From Micromonospora matsumotoense (GTDB lineage: Bacteria; Actinomycetota; Actinomycetes; Mycobacteriales; Micromonosporaceae), in assembly GCF_900091525.1 (NCBI RefSeq), contig NZ_FMCU01000007.1, forward strand, positions 186,001 to 250,000: a DNA stretch of 64,000 nucleotides, in the 5' to 3' direction. This document shows, piece after piece, positions 50,377-59,786 of the stretch (within the stretch, counting starts at the first letter, position 1; every line of letters starts with the position of its first letter). The notes under the pieces were generated by a model, which worked only from the letters and a program-made list of their open reading frames with translations, made no database searches and had not been told where the DNA came from. A program made the position numbers and the translations under genes.

Positions 50377-51651
50377 TCACCCGCCGGGCGGGACCGGGTC
50401 GAGCCGGCGGTGTGCCGGCGCGCGGTGCGCCGCACGGTGCCGCAGCAGCAGCAGGTAGCTGCCAGCCCAGGCGACCGCGCTGACCAGAGCGAGCGCCGCG
50501 AGCGCACCGGCCGCGCCGGTGGCCCCGAACAGCACCGCCGCGCCGACGACCACGGGCACCCGTAATCCGCCCAGCAGGATGCCGAGCAGAATCGCCCGCC
50601 GGTTCGCCTGCTCCACCCGCAGCCCGGCGAAGCCGACGGCAGCCGGCACCGCGAACAGGCTCTCCAGCGCCAGCAGTACCAGCAGGCTGCGGGCCAGGTC
50701 CCAGTTGCCGCCGAGCAGCGTTCTGCCGACCGCGTCGGGCAGGAGGGCGACCGCAGCCGTCATCGGCAGGATGCCGGCAGCCACGAGCAGCGAGACCCGA
50801 ACGGCCGCCCTGGACCGCACCGCCCGGGACTCGGTACGGCTGCGGGCCAGGTACGGCAGGGTCAGCGTGGCGGCGGTGGACAGCACCAGGTTCACCGGCC
50901 CCAGCAGCGTCCTTCCGGCGCTCAACGCCCCGACCACCGAGGTGCCCGCGAAGGCGGCCACCGCGCTCAGCGACAACTGCGCCGATCCGGTGGTCAGCAG
51001 GAACTGCGTGCCGAACCCCACCGCGACGCGGCTCTCCACCCGGCCGACGCGCCAGCCGGGTCGCAGGGCGTAGCCGCGCCGGACCCCGACGACCACGCCG
51101 ATCAGCCCCCCGCCGAGCGCCCAGACGCCGACCACGGACGGCGCGTCGACCCACCGGAGCAGGCCGGCCAGCGCGGCACCACCGGTGACCGCCGCCCAGG
51201 TGGCCTCCTGCACCAGCGCCCCCGACGGGGTGCCGACGCCGACGGCGATCGCCTTGGTGTAGTCGTAGAGCACCAGACCCGGCAGGGCGAGGCCCACACA
51301 CACCAGATAGGGCGAGCCGTACCCCGCACCGGCGGCACCGAGCACGGCGCCGCAGACCGTGCCGAGCAGGGTGACCCGCCGGGCGGCGGAGGTGACGCCC
51401 GTCCCCGCCGCCAGGACGGCATCGGTCACCATGCTGCGGACCAGCCCGGAGCCGAGAACGTAGAACGAGAAGGCCAGGGCGAACTCGCCCACCCCGCCGA
51501 TCGACTCCAGCCGGGTGACAGTGATCGCCACCAGCAGGTTGCCGCCGCTGGACAACCCCCCGACGAGCAGGGCGAGCACGGCCCGACCACCGCTGCGGGG
51601 GACGACCGGGGCGTCGCTACGACCGACGCGGGAGCGGGCCCGAACGGTCAC
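50377..51651 (-). CDS. polysaccharide-export membrane protein (MOP/flippase-like)
   Basis: 424 residues from GTG 51651, whose GTGA overlaps the stop of the short gene upstream. About 12 membrane helices (for example SMVTDAVLAAG, LLVGGLSSGGNLLVAITVTRL, LVLYDYTKAIAVGVGT). The layout resembles oligosaccharide flippases of the MOP superfamily although no diagnostic motif stands out. A second flippase-like protein exists at 36675. Third member of a coupled minus-strand operon. A frame extending further upstream to 51858 overlaps the short gene and is less likely. Confidence 0.72.
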   Translation of the reverse strand: MTVRARSRVGRSDAPVVPRSGGRAVLALLVGGLSSGGNLLVAITVTRLESIGGVGEFALAFSFYVLGSGLVRSMVTDAVLAAGTGVTSAARRVTLLGTVCGAVLGAAGAGYGSPYLVCVGLALPGLVLYDYTKAIAVGVGTPSGALVQEATWAAVTGGAALAGLLRWVDAPSVVGVWALGGGLIGVVVGVRRGYALRPGWRVGRVESRVAVGFGTQFLLTTGSAQLSLSAVAAFAGTSVVGALSAGRTLLGPVNLVLSTAATLTLPYLARSRTESRAVRSRAAVRVSLLVAAGILPMTAAVALLPDAVGRTLLGGNWDLARSLLVLLALESLFAVPAAVGFAGLRVEQANRRAILLGILLGGLRVPVVVGAAVLFGATGAAGALAALALVSAVAWAGSYLLLLRHRAAHRAPAHRRLDPVPPGG

Positions 51652-51872
51652 CGGGCGGCACCCACCGGCAGCGGCACCGGGCCGTCCCGCCGGGGGTACC
51701 GGGCGGTCGCCTGTCGCATGCCCTGCCGCCACTGCGGATCGGGACGCCCGGAGGACACGATGAACACCGCGTACGGGGCGAGCACGAGGAAGCTGACGGG
51801 ATAGCACCGCAGCAGCCCGCGGACGAACTCCCGCTGACGTTCCACCCGGGCACCACACCCCGGACGGGTCAT
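51648..51872 (-). pseudogene. truncated duplicate of the adjacent polymerase-like gene
   Basis: 74 codons from ATG 51872 to TGA at 51648. Residues 12-39 (LLRCYPVSFLVLAPYA within) match residues 32-59 of the gene immediately upstream, and residues 42-60 (GRPDPQWRQGMRQATARYP) match residues 95-113 of it, so about 35 internal codons and the whole remainder are gone. It overlaps its parent by ATGA and its downstream neighbour by GTGA, so translation coupling across the operon is kept. It might survive only as a coupling peptide, or may act as a small membrane protein with one helix. Confidence 0.75.
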
Positions 51873-53146
51873 GCGCGCGCCCGCGCGGGGAAGCTGCGGG
51901 CCAACCACAGCAGAGAGAAGACCGCCATCGCCGACACCACGTGTTGCACGAACCCGATCATCGAGTCGGGATAGGTGCCGGACCACAGCAACGCGTCGGA
52001 GAACACCAGACAGACCAGACTCAACCGGGCCGGGCCGGGCCGGCCCCGCCAGCGCATCAACAGCGCCACGAACCCGGCCCAGAAGGCGTGTACGGCCACC
52101 ACCCCGTCGGGACCGTCGAAGAACCACATGTTGCCCAGCAACAGGAAGTTGGAGGCCGACGTCCGGCTACCGCCGAGGTACTGGTTGATCTGTTGTCCGG
52201 TCGTCAGAGCCGGCCGGTCGGGGTCCAGGATCCGTGGCACCAGACCGTACCTGAGGTAGTCGATGCCCTCGGGCTGACCGAGGTCGACGGGAACCTCCGT
52301 CTCCGAGACGACAGTCAGTTGCCGGTCCAGGCGCATCCGGTCCGTCGCGGTGACCGCGTCGTCCACCGCGACGCCCTGGTCCTCCCGTAACCCGTTGCGG
52401 TAGTCGAACATGGCCGGCCACAGCAGCACCAACATCAGCGTGCCGACCATCAGGTACCGCAACCGGAACACGCCGCAGACCACCCCGGCGGTGACCGCGA
52501 AGAAGACGAAGGCGATCAGTGGCGCCGTGAGGGCGGTCAGCACGGTGACGACAGCCTTGCTGACGACGAGCGCGCCCAGCCAGGCGCACAGCTTCGCCTT
52601 GGACAGGTAACCGCCGAGGTGGCTGGCGACCAGCAGCGCGAACCCGAGCGCCGCCCAACCGGAGAACAACTTGGTCACCGCCACCATCGGCGTGTCGGCC
52701 GTCTCCCCGGAGATCTGCGCGACGAGGTTCCCCTCCCCGAGGTGCGCCCCCAGCAGTTCGGCCCCGATGCTGATCAGCACGACCAGGCGGGCCACCGGAT
52801 AGATCCCGGGGTGCCGGGCGGTCGCCTGGCGCATGCCGCGCCGCCACTGCGGATCGGGCCGCCCGAGGAGCAGGCAGAACGTCTCCACGGTGACGGTGCC
52901 CAGCAACGCCAGGCCCACCAGGAACATGATGAAGCCGGTGCGCGGATTGTCATTGACCACCGCCATCGGCAGGATCAACAGCGCGTACGGGGCGAGCACC
53001 AGGAAGCTGACGGGATAGCAGCGCAGCAGCTGGCCGACCAGTTCCCGCTGACGTCCCGACGACGCGGCACGGGCCGGACGGGCTGCCCGGGGCTCGACGA
53101 CACCGATCTCGGAACCAGGGTTGGAGACCGCCCTGGACCAGGTCAT
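51869..53146 (-). CDS. polytopic membrane protein, Wzy/EpsG-like polymerase candidate
   Basis: 425 residues from ATG 53146. About 10 membrane helices. GLVPRILDPDRPALTTGQQINQYLGG with SNFLLLGNMWFF and an acidic external loop resembles the PR-x-x-x-P-D-K/R-P signature of oligosaccharide-repeat polymerases (Wzy/EpsG type). The stop overlaps the truncated copy by 4 bases. With the O-antigen-ligase-like protein at 32547 it makes a second polymerase candidate in the locus. The assignment is tentative, as the family is poorly conserved. Confidence 0.6.
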   Translation of the reverse strand: MTWSRAVSNPGSEIGVVEPRAARPARAASSGRQRELVGQLLRCYPVSFLVLAPYALLILPMAVVNDNPRTGFIMFLVGLALLGTVTVETFCLLLGRPDPQWRRGMRQATARHPGIYPVARLVVLISIGAELLGAHLGEGNLVAQISGETADTPMVAVTKLFSGWAALGFALLVASHLGGYLSKAKLCAWLGALVVSKAVVTVLTALTAPLIAFVFFAVTAGVVCGVFRLRYLMVGTLMLVLLWPAMFDYRNGLREDQGVAVDDAVTATDRMRLDRQLTVVSETEVPVDLGQPEGIDYLRYGLVPRILDPDRPALTTGQQINQYLGGSRTSASNFLLLGNMWFFDGPDGVVAVHAFWAGFVALLMRWRGRPGPARLSLVCLVFSDALLWSGTYPDSMIGFVQHVVSAMAVFSLLWLARSFPARARA

Positions 53147-53213
53147 CGTCCGCCCCCCTCATCCCGTTTTCGGTCGCCTCATGGGCAACGATCGAGTCGA
53201 GATCACGAAACGC

Positions 53214-53233
53214 CCCGGAGCGGAAACTCCGGG
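53214..53233. terminator. hairpin between EPS operon and pgm (upper)
   Basis: CCCGGAG (53214-53220) and CTCCGGG (53227-53233) form a perfect 7-bp stem with a 6-base loop. It lies between the 53146 start and the pgm stop (53299), in the minus-strand read-through direction from pgm. Confidence 0.5.
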
Positions 53234-53252
53234 TACCGGGGGCAGCACGACG

Positions 53253-53283
53253 TGCGCCCCGCCCGGTGGCCGGACGGGGCGCA
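53253..53283 (-). terminator. terminator of pgm
   Basis: TGCGCCCCG (53253-53261) and CGGGGCGCA (53275-53283) give a perfect 9-bp stem with a 13-base loop, 16 bases past the pgm stop in the direction of pgm transcription. Confidence 0.65.
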
Positions 53284-53298
53284 GGGCAACCTCCGGGA

Positions 53299-54936
53299 CT
53301 ACTCCAGCACGGCGTCGACCAGGGCCTTCGCCTCCTGCTGAAGCTGGGCCAGGTGCTCCGGCCCCTGGAACGACTCGGCATAGATCTTGTAGACGTCCTC
53401 GGTGCCGGACGGCCGGGCCGCGAACCAGCCCGACCCGGTGGTCACCTTCAGCCCGCCGATGGATGCCCCGTTGCCCGGGGCGCTGGTCAGGGTGGCGGTG
53501 ATCGGCTCACCGGCCAGCTCGGTGGCGGTGACCTGCTCCGGGGAGAGCCGGCCGAGCACCGCCTTCTGCTCCCGGCTGGCCGGGGCGTCGATCCGGGCGT
53601 ACGCGGGTGCGCCGAAGCGTTCGGTCAGCGCGGCGTAGTGCTCGCTCGGGGTCCGGCCGGTGCTGGCGATGATCTCGGCGGCGAGCAGGCAGAGCAGGAT
53701 GCCGTCCTTGTCGGTGGTCCAGGTGCTGCCGTCGCGGCGCAGGAACGACGCCCCGGCGCTCTCCTCGCCGCCGAAGCCGACAGTGCCGTCGAGCAGCCCG
53801 GGGACGAACCACTTGAAGCCGACCGGCACCTCCAGCAGCGGTCGGCCCAGGTCGGCGGCGATCCGGTCGATCATCGAGGAGGAGACCAGGGTCTTGCCGA
53901 CGGCCGCCGACGGGCTCCACCGCGTCCGGGTGCGGAACAGGTGGCCGATCGCCACCGCCAGGTAGTGGTTGGGGTTGAGCAGGCCCCCGTCGGGGGTGAC
54001 GATCCCGTGCCGGTCGGCGTCGGCGTCGTTGCCGGTGGAGACCTGGAACCGGTCCCGGGCGGCGATCAGCGACGCCATCGCGTTCGGCGACGAGCAGTCC
54101 ATCCGGATCTTGCCGTCCCCGTCCAGGGTCATGAACCGCCAGGTCGGGTCCACCAACGGGTTGATCACGGTGAGGTCGAGCCGGTGCCGCTCGGCGATCT
54201 CACCCCAGTAGGCGACGCTGGCCCCGCCGAGCGGGTCGGCGCCGATCCGCACCCCGGCGTCGCGGATCGCGTCGATGTCGAGCACCGACGGCAGGTCGTC
54301 GACGTAGCCGGCGAGGAAGTCGTACGTGCCGGTGGTGTCGGCGGCGCGCGCCCGCGCGTACGGGATGCGTCTGACCTCCTTGAGCCCGGCGGCCAGGATC
54401 GCGTTCGCCCGGTCCTGGATCCACGTCGTGACGTCGGTGTCGGCGGGCCCGCCGTTGGTCGGGTTGTACTTGAAGCCGCCGTCGTCGGGCGGGTTGTGCG
54501 ACGGGGTGATCACGATGCCGTCGGCGAGCCCGTCGGTGCGGCCCCGGTTGTGGGTGAGCACGGCGTGCGACAGCGCCGGGGTGGGGGTGTAGCCGTCGCG
54601 GCTGTCCCGCAGCACGGTCACCCCGTTGGCGGCGAGCACCTCCAACGCGCTGACCTCGGCGGGGGCGGAGAGCGCGTGGCTGTCCCGGGCGAGGAAGAGC
54701 GGGCCGGTGAGACCCTGTTCCCGGCGGTAGTCGCAGAGCGCCTGGGTGACCGCGAGGATGTGATCCTCGTTGAAGGCGTTGCGCAGGCTGGACCCCCGGT
54801 GGCCGGAGGTGCCGAAGGAGACCTGCTGCGCCGGGTCGTCCGGGTCCGGGTGCTCGGCGTAGTAGGCGGTCACCAGCCGGGGCACGTCGACCAGGTCGGC
54901 GGGCTCGGCGGGCTGTCCGGCACGGGGGTGGGCCAC
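53299..54936 (-). CDS. pgm: phosphoglucomutase (alpha-D-glucose-specific)
   Basis: 545 residues from ATG 54936. [19 protein letters not shown] at the N-terminus; the active Ser in [23 protein letters not shown]; metal loop [12 protein letters not shown]; sugar loop [13 protein letters not shown]; phosphate-binding [16 protein letters not shown]. It interconverts glucose-6-P and glucose-1-P, feeding both nucleotide sugars for EPS and ADP-glucose for glucan. It borders the EPS locus and precedes glgC on the same strand (68-base gap). Confidence 0.96.
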   Translation of the reverse strand: MAHPRAGQPAEPADLVDVPRLVTAYYAEHPDPDDPAQQVSFGTSGHRGSSLRNAFNEDHILAVTQALCDYRREQGLTGPLFLARDSHALSAPAEVSALEVLAANGVTVLRDSRDGYTPTPALSHAVLTHNRGRTDGLADGIVITPSHNPPDDGGFKYNPTNGGPADTDVTTWIQDRANAILAAGLKEVRRIPYARARAADTTGTYDFLAGYVDDLPSVLDIDAIRDAGVRIGADPLGGASVAYWGEIAERHRLDLTVINPLVDPTWRFMTLDGDGKIRMDCSSPNAMASLIAARDRFQVSTGNDADADRHGIVTPDGGLLNPNHYLAVAIGHLFRTRTRWSPSAAVGKTLVSSSMIDRIAADLGRPLLEVPVGFKWFVPGLLDGTVGFGGEESAGASFLRRDGSTWTTDKDGILLCLLAAEIIASTGRTPSEHYAALTERFGAPAYARIDAPASREQKAVLGRLSPEQVTATELAGEPITATLTSAPGNGASIGGLKVTTGSGWFAARPSGTEDVYKIYAESFQGPEHLAQLQQEAKALVDAVLE

Positions 54937-55004
54937 TGCGGAAACCTCCTTGGGGTACGGGTCGGTGCGCTGTCTTCCCCGGCGTCGGCCGGGTCACACC
55001 CGGC

Positions 55005-56237
55005 TCAGGGCTCGACGCGCTGACCCTTGCCGATGACGACGATGCCGTTGTCGGAGACGGTGTAGCGCTGCCGGTCCTTCTCCAGATCCACGCCGATCTC
55101 GGCACCCTCGGGCACGAAGACGTTCTTGTCGAGAATGGCGTTGCGCACCACCGCGTGCCGGCCGATCTCGACGCCCTCCATCAGCACCGCGCCGTCGACC
55201 TGCGCCCAGGAGTGCACCTTGACCTTCGGCGAGACGACCGAGTTCTCCACCAGCGAACCGGAGACCACCGCGCCGGGCGAGATCATCGACCCGACCGCCC
55301 GACCGACCCGCTCGCCCCACTGGTGGACGAACTTCGCCGGCGGGTAGGGCGGCTGGTCGGTGTAGATGGGCCAGTCGAAGTTGTAGAGGTTGAACACCGG
55401 GTGCACGTTGATCAGATCCATGTGCGCGTCGTAGAACGAGTCGAGCGTCCCCACGTCCCGCCAGTAGCCGCGGTCCCGGTCGGTGCTGCCGGGCACCTCG
55501 TTGTCCTGAAAGTCGTAGACGTTGGCTTCGCCCCGCTCGACCAGCATCGGGATGATGCTGCCGCCCATGTCGTGCTTGCTGGTCTTGTCGGCCGCGTCCC
55601 GCTCCACGGCCTCGCAGAGCGCCTTGGAGGAGAAGACGTAGTTGCCCATCGAGGCGTAGATCTGGTCCGGGGCGTCGGGCAGGCCGACCGCGTCGGTGGG
55701 CTTCTCCCGGAAGGCCCGGATCCGCTTGCCGTCCTCGCCGACCTCGATCACGCCGAACTGGTCGGCCATCGACAGCGGCTGCCGGATGCCGGCGACGGTG
55801 ACCGCCGCGCCGGAGGCGATGTGGGCGTCGACCATCTGCCGGGGGTCCATCCGGTAGATGTGGTCGGCACCGAAGACGATCACGTGGTCCGGCTGCTCGT
55901 CGTTGATCAGGTTGAAGCTCTGGTAGATCGCGTCGGCGGAGCCGGCGAACCACCACGGGCCCCGGCGCTGCTGGGCCGGCACCGGCGTGACGTAGTTGCC
56001 GAGCAGCGTCGACATCCGCCAGGTCTTGGTGATGTGCCGGTCCAGCGAGTGGGATTTGTACTGGGTCAGCACGACGATCTTGAGAAAGCCGGCGTTCGCC
56101 AGATTGGACAGGACGAAATCGACCATGCGGTACATCCCGCCGAACGGGACGGCCGGCTTGGCCCGGTCCGCGGTGAGCGGCATGAGGCGCTTGCCCTCTC
56201 CGCCGGCCAGGACGATCGCGAGCACCTTGGCAGCCAT
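55005..56237 (-). CDS. glgC: glucose-1-phosphate adenylyltransferase
   Basis: 410 residues from ATG 56237. [25 protein letters not shown] (nucleotide loop, split here), [34 protein letters not shown], and the C-terminal beta-helix with a glycine-rich end are diagnostic. It makes ADP-glucose. Divergent from glgM, and together they supply maltose-1-phosphate; the neighbouring pgm provides its substrate. Confidence 0.96.
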   Translation of the reverse strand: MAAKVLAIVLAGGEGKRLMPLTADRAKPAVPFGGMYRMVDFVLSNLANAGFLKIVVLTQYKSHSLDRHITKTWRMSTLLGNYVTPVPAQQRRGPWWFAGSADAIYQSFNLINDEQPDHVIVFGADHIYRMDPRQMVDAHIASGAAVTVAGIRQPLSMADQFGVIEVGEDGKRIRAFREKPTDAVGLPDAPDQIYASMGNYVFSSKALCEAVERDAADKTSKHDMGGSIIPMLVERGEANVYDFQDNEVPGSTDRDRGYWRDVGTLDSFYDAHMDLINVHPVFNLYNFDWPIYTDQPPYPPAKFVHQWGERVGRAVGSMISPGAVVSGSLVENSVVSPKVKVHSWAQVDGAVLMEGVEIGRHAVVRNAILDKNVFVPEGAEIGVDLEKDRQRYTVSDNGIVVIGKGQRVEP

Positions 56238-56319
56238 GACCAGACGCTATCCATACCGCTGCGACTTCACCACTCGTACGGGCACAGTTCCGTGACCGGT
56301 GCGCGGCCGGATTCTGCAC

Positions 56320-56325
56320 TAGGGT
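56320..56325 (+). promoter_or_regulatory. -10 element of a leaderless glgM promoter
   Basis: TAGGGT at 56320-56325 matches the actinobacterial -10 and lies 7 bases before the glgM ATG at 56333, with no ribosome-binding site between, suggesting a leaderless transcript. No -35 with acceptable spacing was found. Confidence 0.45.
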
Positions 56326-56332
56326 GCCGGGC

Positions 56333-57535
56333 ATGACCGACTCCGCCCCGCTGCGCGTGGACCTGCTGACCCGCGAGTACCCGCCGGAGGTGTACGGCGG
56401 CGCCGGGGTGCACGTCGAGTACCTGGCCCGGGAGCTGCGCCGGCTCGCCGACGTCCGGGTGCACTGCTTCGGCGCGGAGCGTGCCGAGCCGGGCGTCACC
56501 GCGTACCCCGAGCCGGCCGGCCTGGACGGCGCGAACGCCGCGCTGCGCACCATGGGCGTCGACCTGGCGATGGCCGCCGGGTGCGCCGGCACCGACGTGG
56601 TGCACAGCCACACCTGGTACGCCAACCTGGCCGGGCACACCGCGAAGCTGCTGTACGGGGTGCCGCACGTGGTGACCGCGCACAGCCTGGAGCCGCTGCG
56701 CCCGTGGAAGGCCGAACAACTCGGCGGCGGCTACGCGCTCTCCTCCTGGTGCGAGCGGACGGCCATGGAGTCCGCCGACGCGATCGTCGCGGTCAGCGCG
56801 GGGATGCGGCGGGACGTGCTGACCGCCTACCCGGCGGTGAACCCGGACCGGGTCCGGGTGGTCTACAACGGCATCGACACCGCCCAGTACGCCCCGGACC
56901 ACGGCACCGACGTGCTCGACCGGCTCGGCATCGACCCCGCCCGCCCCAGCGTGGTGTACGTCGGGCGGATCACCCGGCAGAAGGGCCTGCCCTACCTGCT
57001 GCGCGCCGCCCGCGAGCTGCCCGCCGACACCCAGCTGGTGCTGCTCGCCGGCGCCCCGGACACCCCGGAGATCGCCGCCGAGGTGGAGGGGCTGGTCACC
57101 GAGCTGCGGGCCAACCGGTCCGGGGTGGTCTGGGTGGCCGAGATGCTGCCCAAGCCCGAGGTGATCCAGGTGCTCACCCACGCCACCATCTTCGTCTGCC
57201 CCTCGGTCTACGAGCCGATGGGCATCGTCAACCTGGAGGCGATGGCCTGCGAGACGGCGGTGGTGGCGACCGCCACCGGCGGCATCCCGGAGGTGGTCGC
57301 CGACGGTGAGACCGGGCTCCTGGTCCCGATCGAGCAGGCCGGCGACGGCAGCGGCAACCCGCTGGACCCGGACCGCTTCGTCGCCGACCTCGGCGCGACG
57401 ATCAACGAGTTGCTGGCCGACCCGAAGCGCACCGAGGCGTTCGGTCTCGCCGGCCGGCAGCGGGCCGTCGACCACTTCTCCTGGGACGCCATCGCCGTCC
57501 AGACCCTGGAGCTGTACCGCTCGCTGCGCGCATAG
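56333..57535 (+). CDS. glgM: maltose-1-phosphate synthase (actinobacterial GlgA/GlgM)
   Basis: 400 residues from ATG 56333. LLTREYPPEVYGGAGVHVEYLARELR, VVHSHTWYANLAGHTAKLLYGVPHVVTAHSLEP, VVYNGIDTAQY, VYVGRITRQKGLPYLL, and CPSVYEPMGIVNLEAMACETAVVATATGGIPEVV define the actinobacterial glycogen-synthase-like GT4. The mycobacterial relative (GlgM, Rv1212c) uses ADP-glucose and glucose-1-P to make maltose-1-phosphate for GlgE. A glgE lies 3.6 kb downstream, so GlgM function is preferred to plain GlgA. Confidence 0.92.
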   Translation: MTDSAPLRVDLLTREYPPEVYGGAGVHVEYLARELRRLADVRVHCFGAERAEPGVTAYPEPAGLDGANAALRTMGVDLAMAAGCAGTDVVHSHTWYANLAGHTAKLLYGVPHVVTAHSLEPLRPWKAEQLGGGYALSSWCERTAMESADAIVAVSAGMRRDVLTAYPAVNPDRVRVVYNGIDTAQYAPDHGTDVLDRLGIDPARPSVVYVGRITRQKGLPYLLRAARELPADTQLVLLAGAPDTPEIAAEVEGLVTELRANRSGVVWVAEMLPKPEVIQVLTHATIFVCPSVYEPMGIVNLEAMACETAVVATATGGIPEVVADGETGLLVPIEQAGDGSGNPLDPDRFVADLGATINELLADPKRTEAFGLAGRQRAVDHFSWDAIAVQTLELYRSLRA

Positions 57536-57546
57536 GGAGAGGTCCG

Positions 57547-57562
57547 GTACAGTTTTCTGTAC
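57547..57562. promoter_or_regulatory. YefM-YoeB operator palindrome
   Basis: GTACAG (57547-57552), TTTT, CTGTAC (57557-57562) is a perfect dyad 17 bases before the antitoxin ATG. YefM antitoxins bind palindromes with a TGTACA core, so autoregulation of the operon by the complex is expected. Confidence 0.7.
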
Positions 57563-57579
57563 TTACCTCGGAGGTGGTC

Positions 57580-57855
57580 ATGCGGACCGTGAACTTCACC
57601 CAGCTACGGCAGAACCTGGCCGCCGAACTCGACAGCGTCATCAACGACGCGGAGGAAGTGGTGGTCACTCGGTCGGGTCACGAGCCGGTGGTGATCGTGC
57701 CGCTCGCGGAGTACGAGTCGATGAAGGAGACCGAGTACCTGCTGCGCAGTCCGAGCAACGCCGCGGCCCTGCGCCGATCGATCGCGGAGCTCGACGAGGG
57801 TGACGCGGCCGAGCGGAACCTGGTCGACCCGGCGACCGTACGAGACGTCGCGTGA
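57580..57855 (+). CDS. yefM: type II antitoxin, Phd/YefM family
   Basis: 91 residues from ATG 57580 (GGAGG 5 bases upstream). MRTVNFTQLRQNLAAELDSV and EVVVTRSGHEPVVIVPLAEYESM are the classic Phd/YefM N-terminal DNA-binding half; the C-terminal part (from KETEYLLRSP) wraps the toxin. It neutralises YoeB and represses the operon with it. GTGA overlap with the toxin gene. Confidence 0.95.
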   Translation: MRTVNFTQLRQNLAAELDSVINDAEEVVVTRSGHEPVVIVPLAEYESMKETEYLLRSPSNAAALRRSIAELDEGDAAERNLVDPATVRDVA

Positions 57856-58109
57856 GGCTGGTCTTCACCGCGACGGCGTGGAGCCAGTACCTCAGCCACA
57901 CGGATCGCAAACTGGTCAAGCGCATCAACGACCTCATCGCGGACGTCATGCGCAACGAATACGAGGGCATCGGCAAGCCGGAGCCCCTGCGGGGTGAGCT
58001 GTCCGGCTTCTGGTCCCGCCGGATCGATCGCGAACACCGGTTGGTGTACCGCATCACCAAGGACGACGTCGAGATCATCGCCTGCCGGTACCACTACGGT
58101 GACCGCTAG
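57852..58109 (+). CDS. yoeB: YoeB family mRNA endoribonuclease toxin
   Basis: 85 residues from GTG 57852. GKPEPLRGELSGFWSRRID, EHRLVYRI and ACRYHYGDR are the YoeB signature; Glu44, Arg63 and His81 fall where E. coli YoeB has its catalytic Glu, Arg and His. It cleaves mRNA in the ribosomal A site when free of YefM. Chromosomal, in a run of small regulatory genes between glg blocks. Confidence 0.95.
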   Translation: MRLVFTATAWSQYLSHTDRKLVKRINDLIADVMRNEYEGIGKPEPLRGELSGFWSRRIDREHRLVYRITKDDVEIIACRYHYGDR

Positions 58110-58114
58110 CCGGG

Positions 58115-59317
58115 TCAGGTGACGCGGAGGGTGGCGGCGAGGCGGGCCAGTTCGGGCGGGGCGGCGGCGGAACGGGCCACCACGGCGACCAGGGGCCGTA
58201 CCGCCGGGCGGTCGTGCACCTCGCTGCGCGCGGTGCGCTCCGCCTCCAGCACCGCCCGGCCGGCGCGGAGCAGGTTGCCGCCGAGCACGTAGGCATGGGC
58301 GGCGTCGAGCAGGTACGCGGCCCGGTGCTCGGGGGGCAGCCACCGCCACTCGTCGCCGGCCACCAGCCGCTCGTGGCGTACCGTCGCCGCCGTGACCTCG
58401 CCGAGGGCGGCCTCGGCGACCACCCGCGCGGCCTCGACCGCCGCGCCGCCGCCCTCGGCCCCGGCTTCGCGGGCGGCCCGGCCGGCCCGGTCGAGCAGAT
58501 CCCGGGCGGCCCGCCCGTCACCCCGCCCGGCGGCGGCCAGGCCGGCCTGGAGCAGCAGCGTCCCGAGCAGGGCCGGGTCGACCGACGGGCCGTCACCGGT
58601 CGTCGACGAGGTCGCCCAGGGCGTGCCCGGTGAACGCCCCGACAGGAGGCGGTGGGCGGCGACGGCGGCGGCCTCCATCGCGGCCCGCCCCCGGCCGCCG
58701 TGGCGCAGGGCCTGGGCCAGCGGCACGGTGGCGGTGGCGGCCACCCCCGGGTCCCTGGTGACCTGCGCGGCGGCCACCGCCCGGTCGGCGGCCAGCCAGG
58801 CCACCTCCGGCCGGTCGACCTTGAGCAGCACCAGCGCGACCAGGCCGTACCCCCGCACCAGCAGACAGCCGGTCGCCCGACCGGGCCGGCGGGCCCGCGC
58901 CGCGCGGACGGCGTCGACCAGGCCGGGCAGCAGGACGAGCAGTTCCGGGTACCGGGCGTGCCGGTAGCTCTGCTCCGCGTGGGCCAGGCGGGTGCGCAAC
59001 TCCGCGACGTCGGGCGGCCGGGCCGGCGGCTCGACGTGGTAGCGGGCCAGCGCCGCCAGCACCGCGTCGACACCGGTGGTGGCGGATTCCGGTCGCGCCG
59101 ACTCCCCCGCCGACCCGGCGAGCAGCACCTCCAGGTCGATGCGGAGCGTCTCGGCGACCATCCGGAGGTTGGACACCTGTTCCAGCCGGCGCACCCCGCG
59201 CTCGACCTTGTCGACCCAGCTCTTCGACTTGCCGAGCTGGTCGGCGAACTGCTGTTGCGTCATGTTGCGCCGCACCCGCCACTGGGCGACCCGGCGGCCC
59301 ACCGGCAGCTCGTTCAC
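58115..59317 (-). CDS. XRE-family HTH regulator with C-terminal helical repeats
   Basis: 400 residues from GTG 59317. The HTH is at residues about 10-50 (MTQQQFADQLGKSKSWVDKVERGVRRL). The rest is all helical, Ala/Arg-rich, resembling TPR-like repeats as in Streptomyces-type BldD/AmfR-neighbour regulators, probably for ligand or peptide sensing. A frame extending upstream to 59398 is not needed. Its 3' end lies 5 bases from the yoeB stop; its start faces the mini-GntR pseudogene divergently. Targets unknown. Confidence 0.85.
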   Translation of the reverse strand: MNELPVGRRVAQWRVRRNMTQQQFADQLGKSKSWVDKVERGVRRLEQVSNLRMVAETLRIDLEVLLAGSAGESARPESATTGVDAVLAALARYHVEPPARPPDVAELRTRLAHAEQSYRHARYPELLVLLPGLVDAVRAARARRPGRATGCLLVRGYGLVALVLLKVDRPEVAWLAADRAVAAAQVTRDPGVAATATVPLAQALRHGGRGRAAMEAAAVAAHRLLSGRSPGTPWATSSTTGDGPSVDPALLGTLLLQAGLAAAGRGDGRAARDLLDRAGRAAREAGAEGGGAAVEAARVVAEAALGEVTAATVRHERLVAGDEWRWLPPEHRAAYLLDAAHAYVLGGNLLRAGRAVLEAERTARSEVHDRPAVRPLVAVVARSAAAPPELARLAATLRVT

Positions 59318-59387
59318 CGCCGGCCCGTCCCGCTCACACCGTGTCGCGCCTGGTGAGATTCTGGACCGGCTGACGAGAGGTGGTCCC

Positions 59388-59614
59388 ATGCCCCGCAAGC
59401 CCGTCTATGAACAGGTCGTTGACGACGTCATCGCGTCGGTCCGCAGCGGCACACTCAAACCCGGCGACAGACTGCCGACGATCGCTCAACTCGCCCAGCA
59501 GTACAGCTCGTCCGACAACCCGATCAACGAGCGCTCTGGATCCTGGATGAGCGGGGCTGGATCGAGGTGCACCAAGGCAAGGGGTCGTTCGTCGCGCCGA
59601 AGCCTCCCGCCTAG
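59388..59614 (+). pseudogene. frameshifted mini-GntR regulator
   Basis: Starts at ATG 59388 with GAGAGGTGG upstream. The first frame gives MPRKPVYEQVVDDVIASVRS, KPGDRLPTIAQLAQQYS, the first half of a GntR wHTH. After about 59530 the conserved continuation ALWILDERGWIEVHQGKGSFV lies in another frame and ends at TAG 59612-59614. A 1- or 2-base change near the sequence 59523-59540 separates them. The rebuilt product would be about 76 residues, the same size as the intact neighbour at 59787. Either a pseudogene or a sequencing error. Confidence 0.75.
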
Positions 59615-59707
59615 CGCGGAAACCGCTGCTGGACACCCAACAGCCCGGAATAGATAGCCCGCCCGCACAATGCGTAACCCCGACGGGGGTACCACTCTCC
59701 AGAAGGT

Positions 59708-59747
59708 CGTATGACTGTCAGGCATAAGAATGCCTGACAGTCATACG
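59708..59747. promoter_or_regulatory. 40-bp near-perfect palindrome, GntR operator candidate
   Basis: Arms 59708-59725 and 59730-59747 are perfect 18-bp reverse complements (cores GACTGTCAGGCAT) around AAGA. The palindrome contains an AT-rich CATAAGAAT centre that may hold a -10. It lies between two mini-GntR genes, 39 bases before the intact one, and is most likely its operator. A transcript hairpin is also possible. Confidence 0.75.
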
Positions 59748-59786
59748 GGTCTCCGACGAAAGTACTGCCGGACGGAGGCAGACTCC

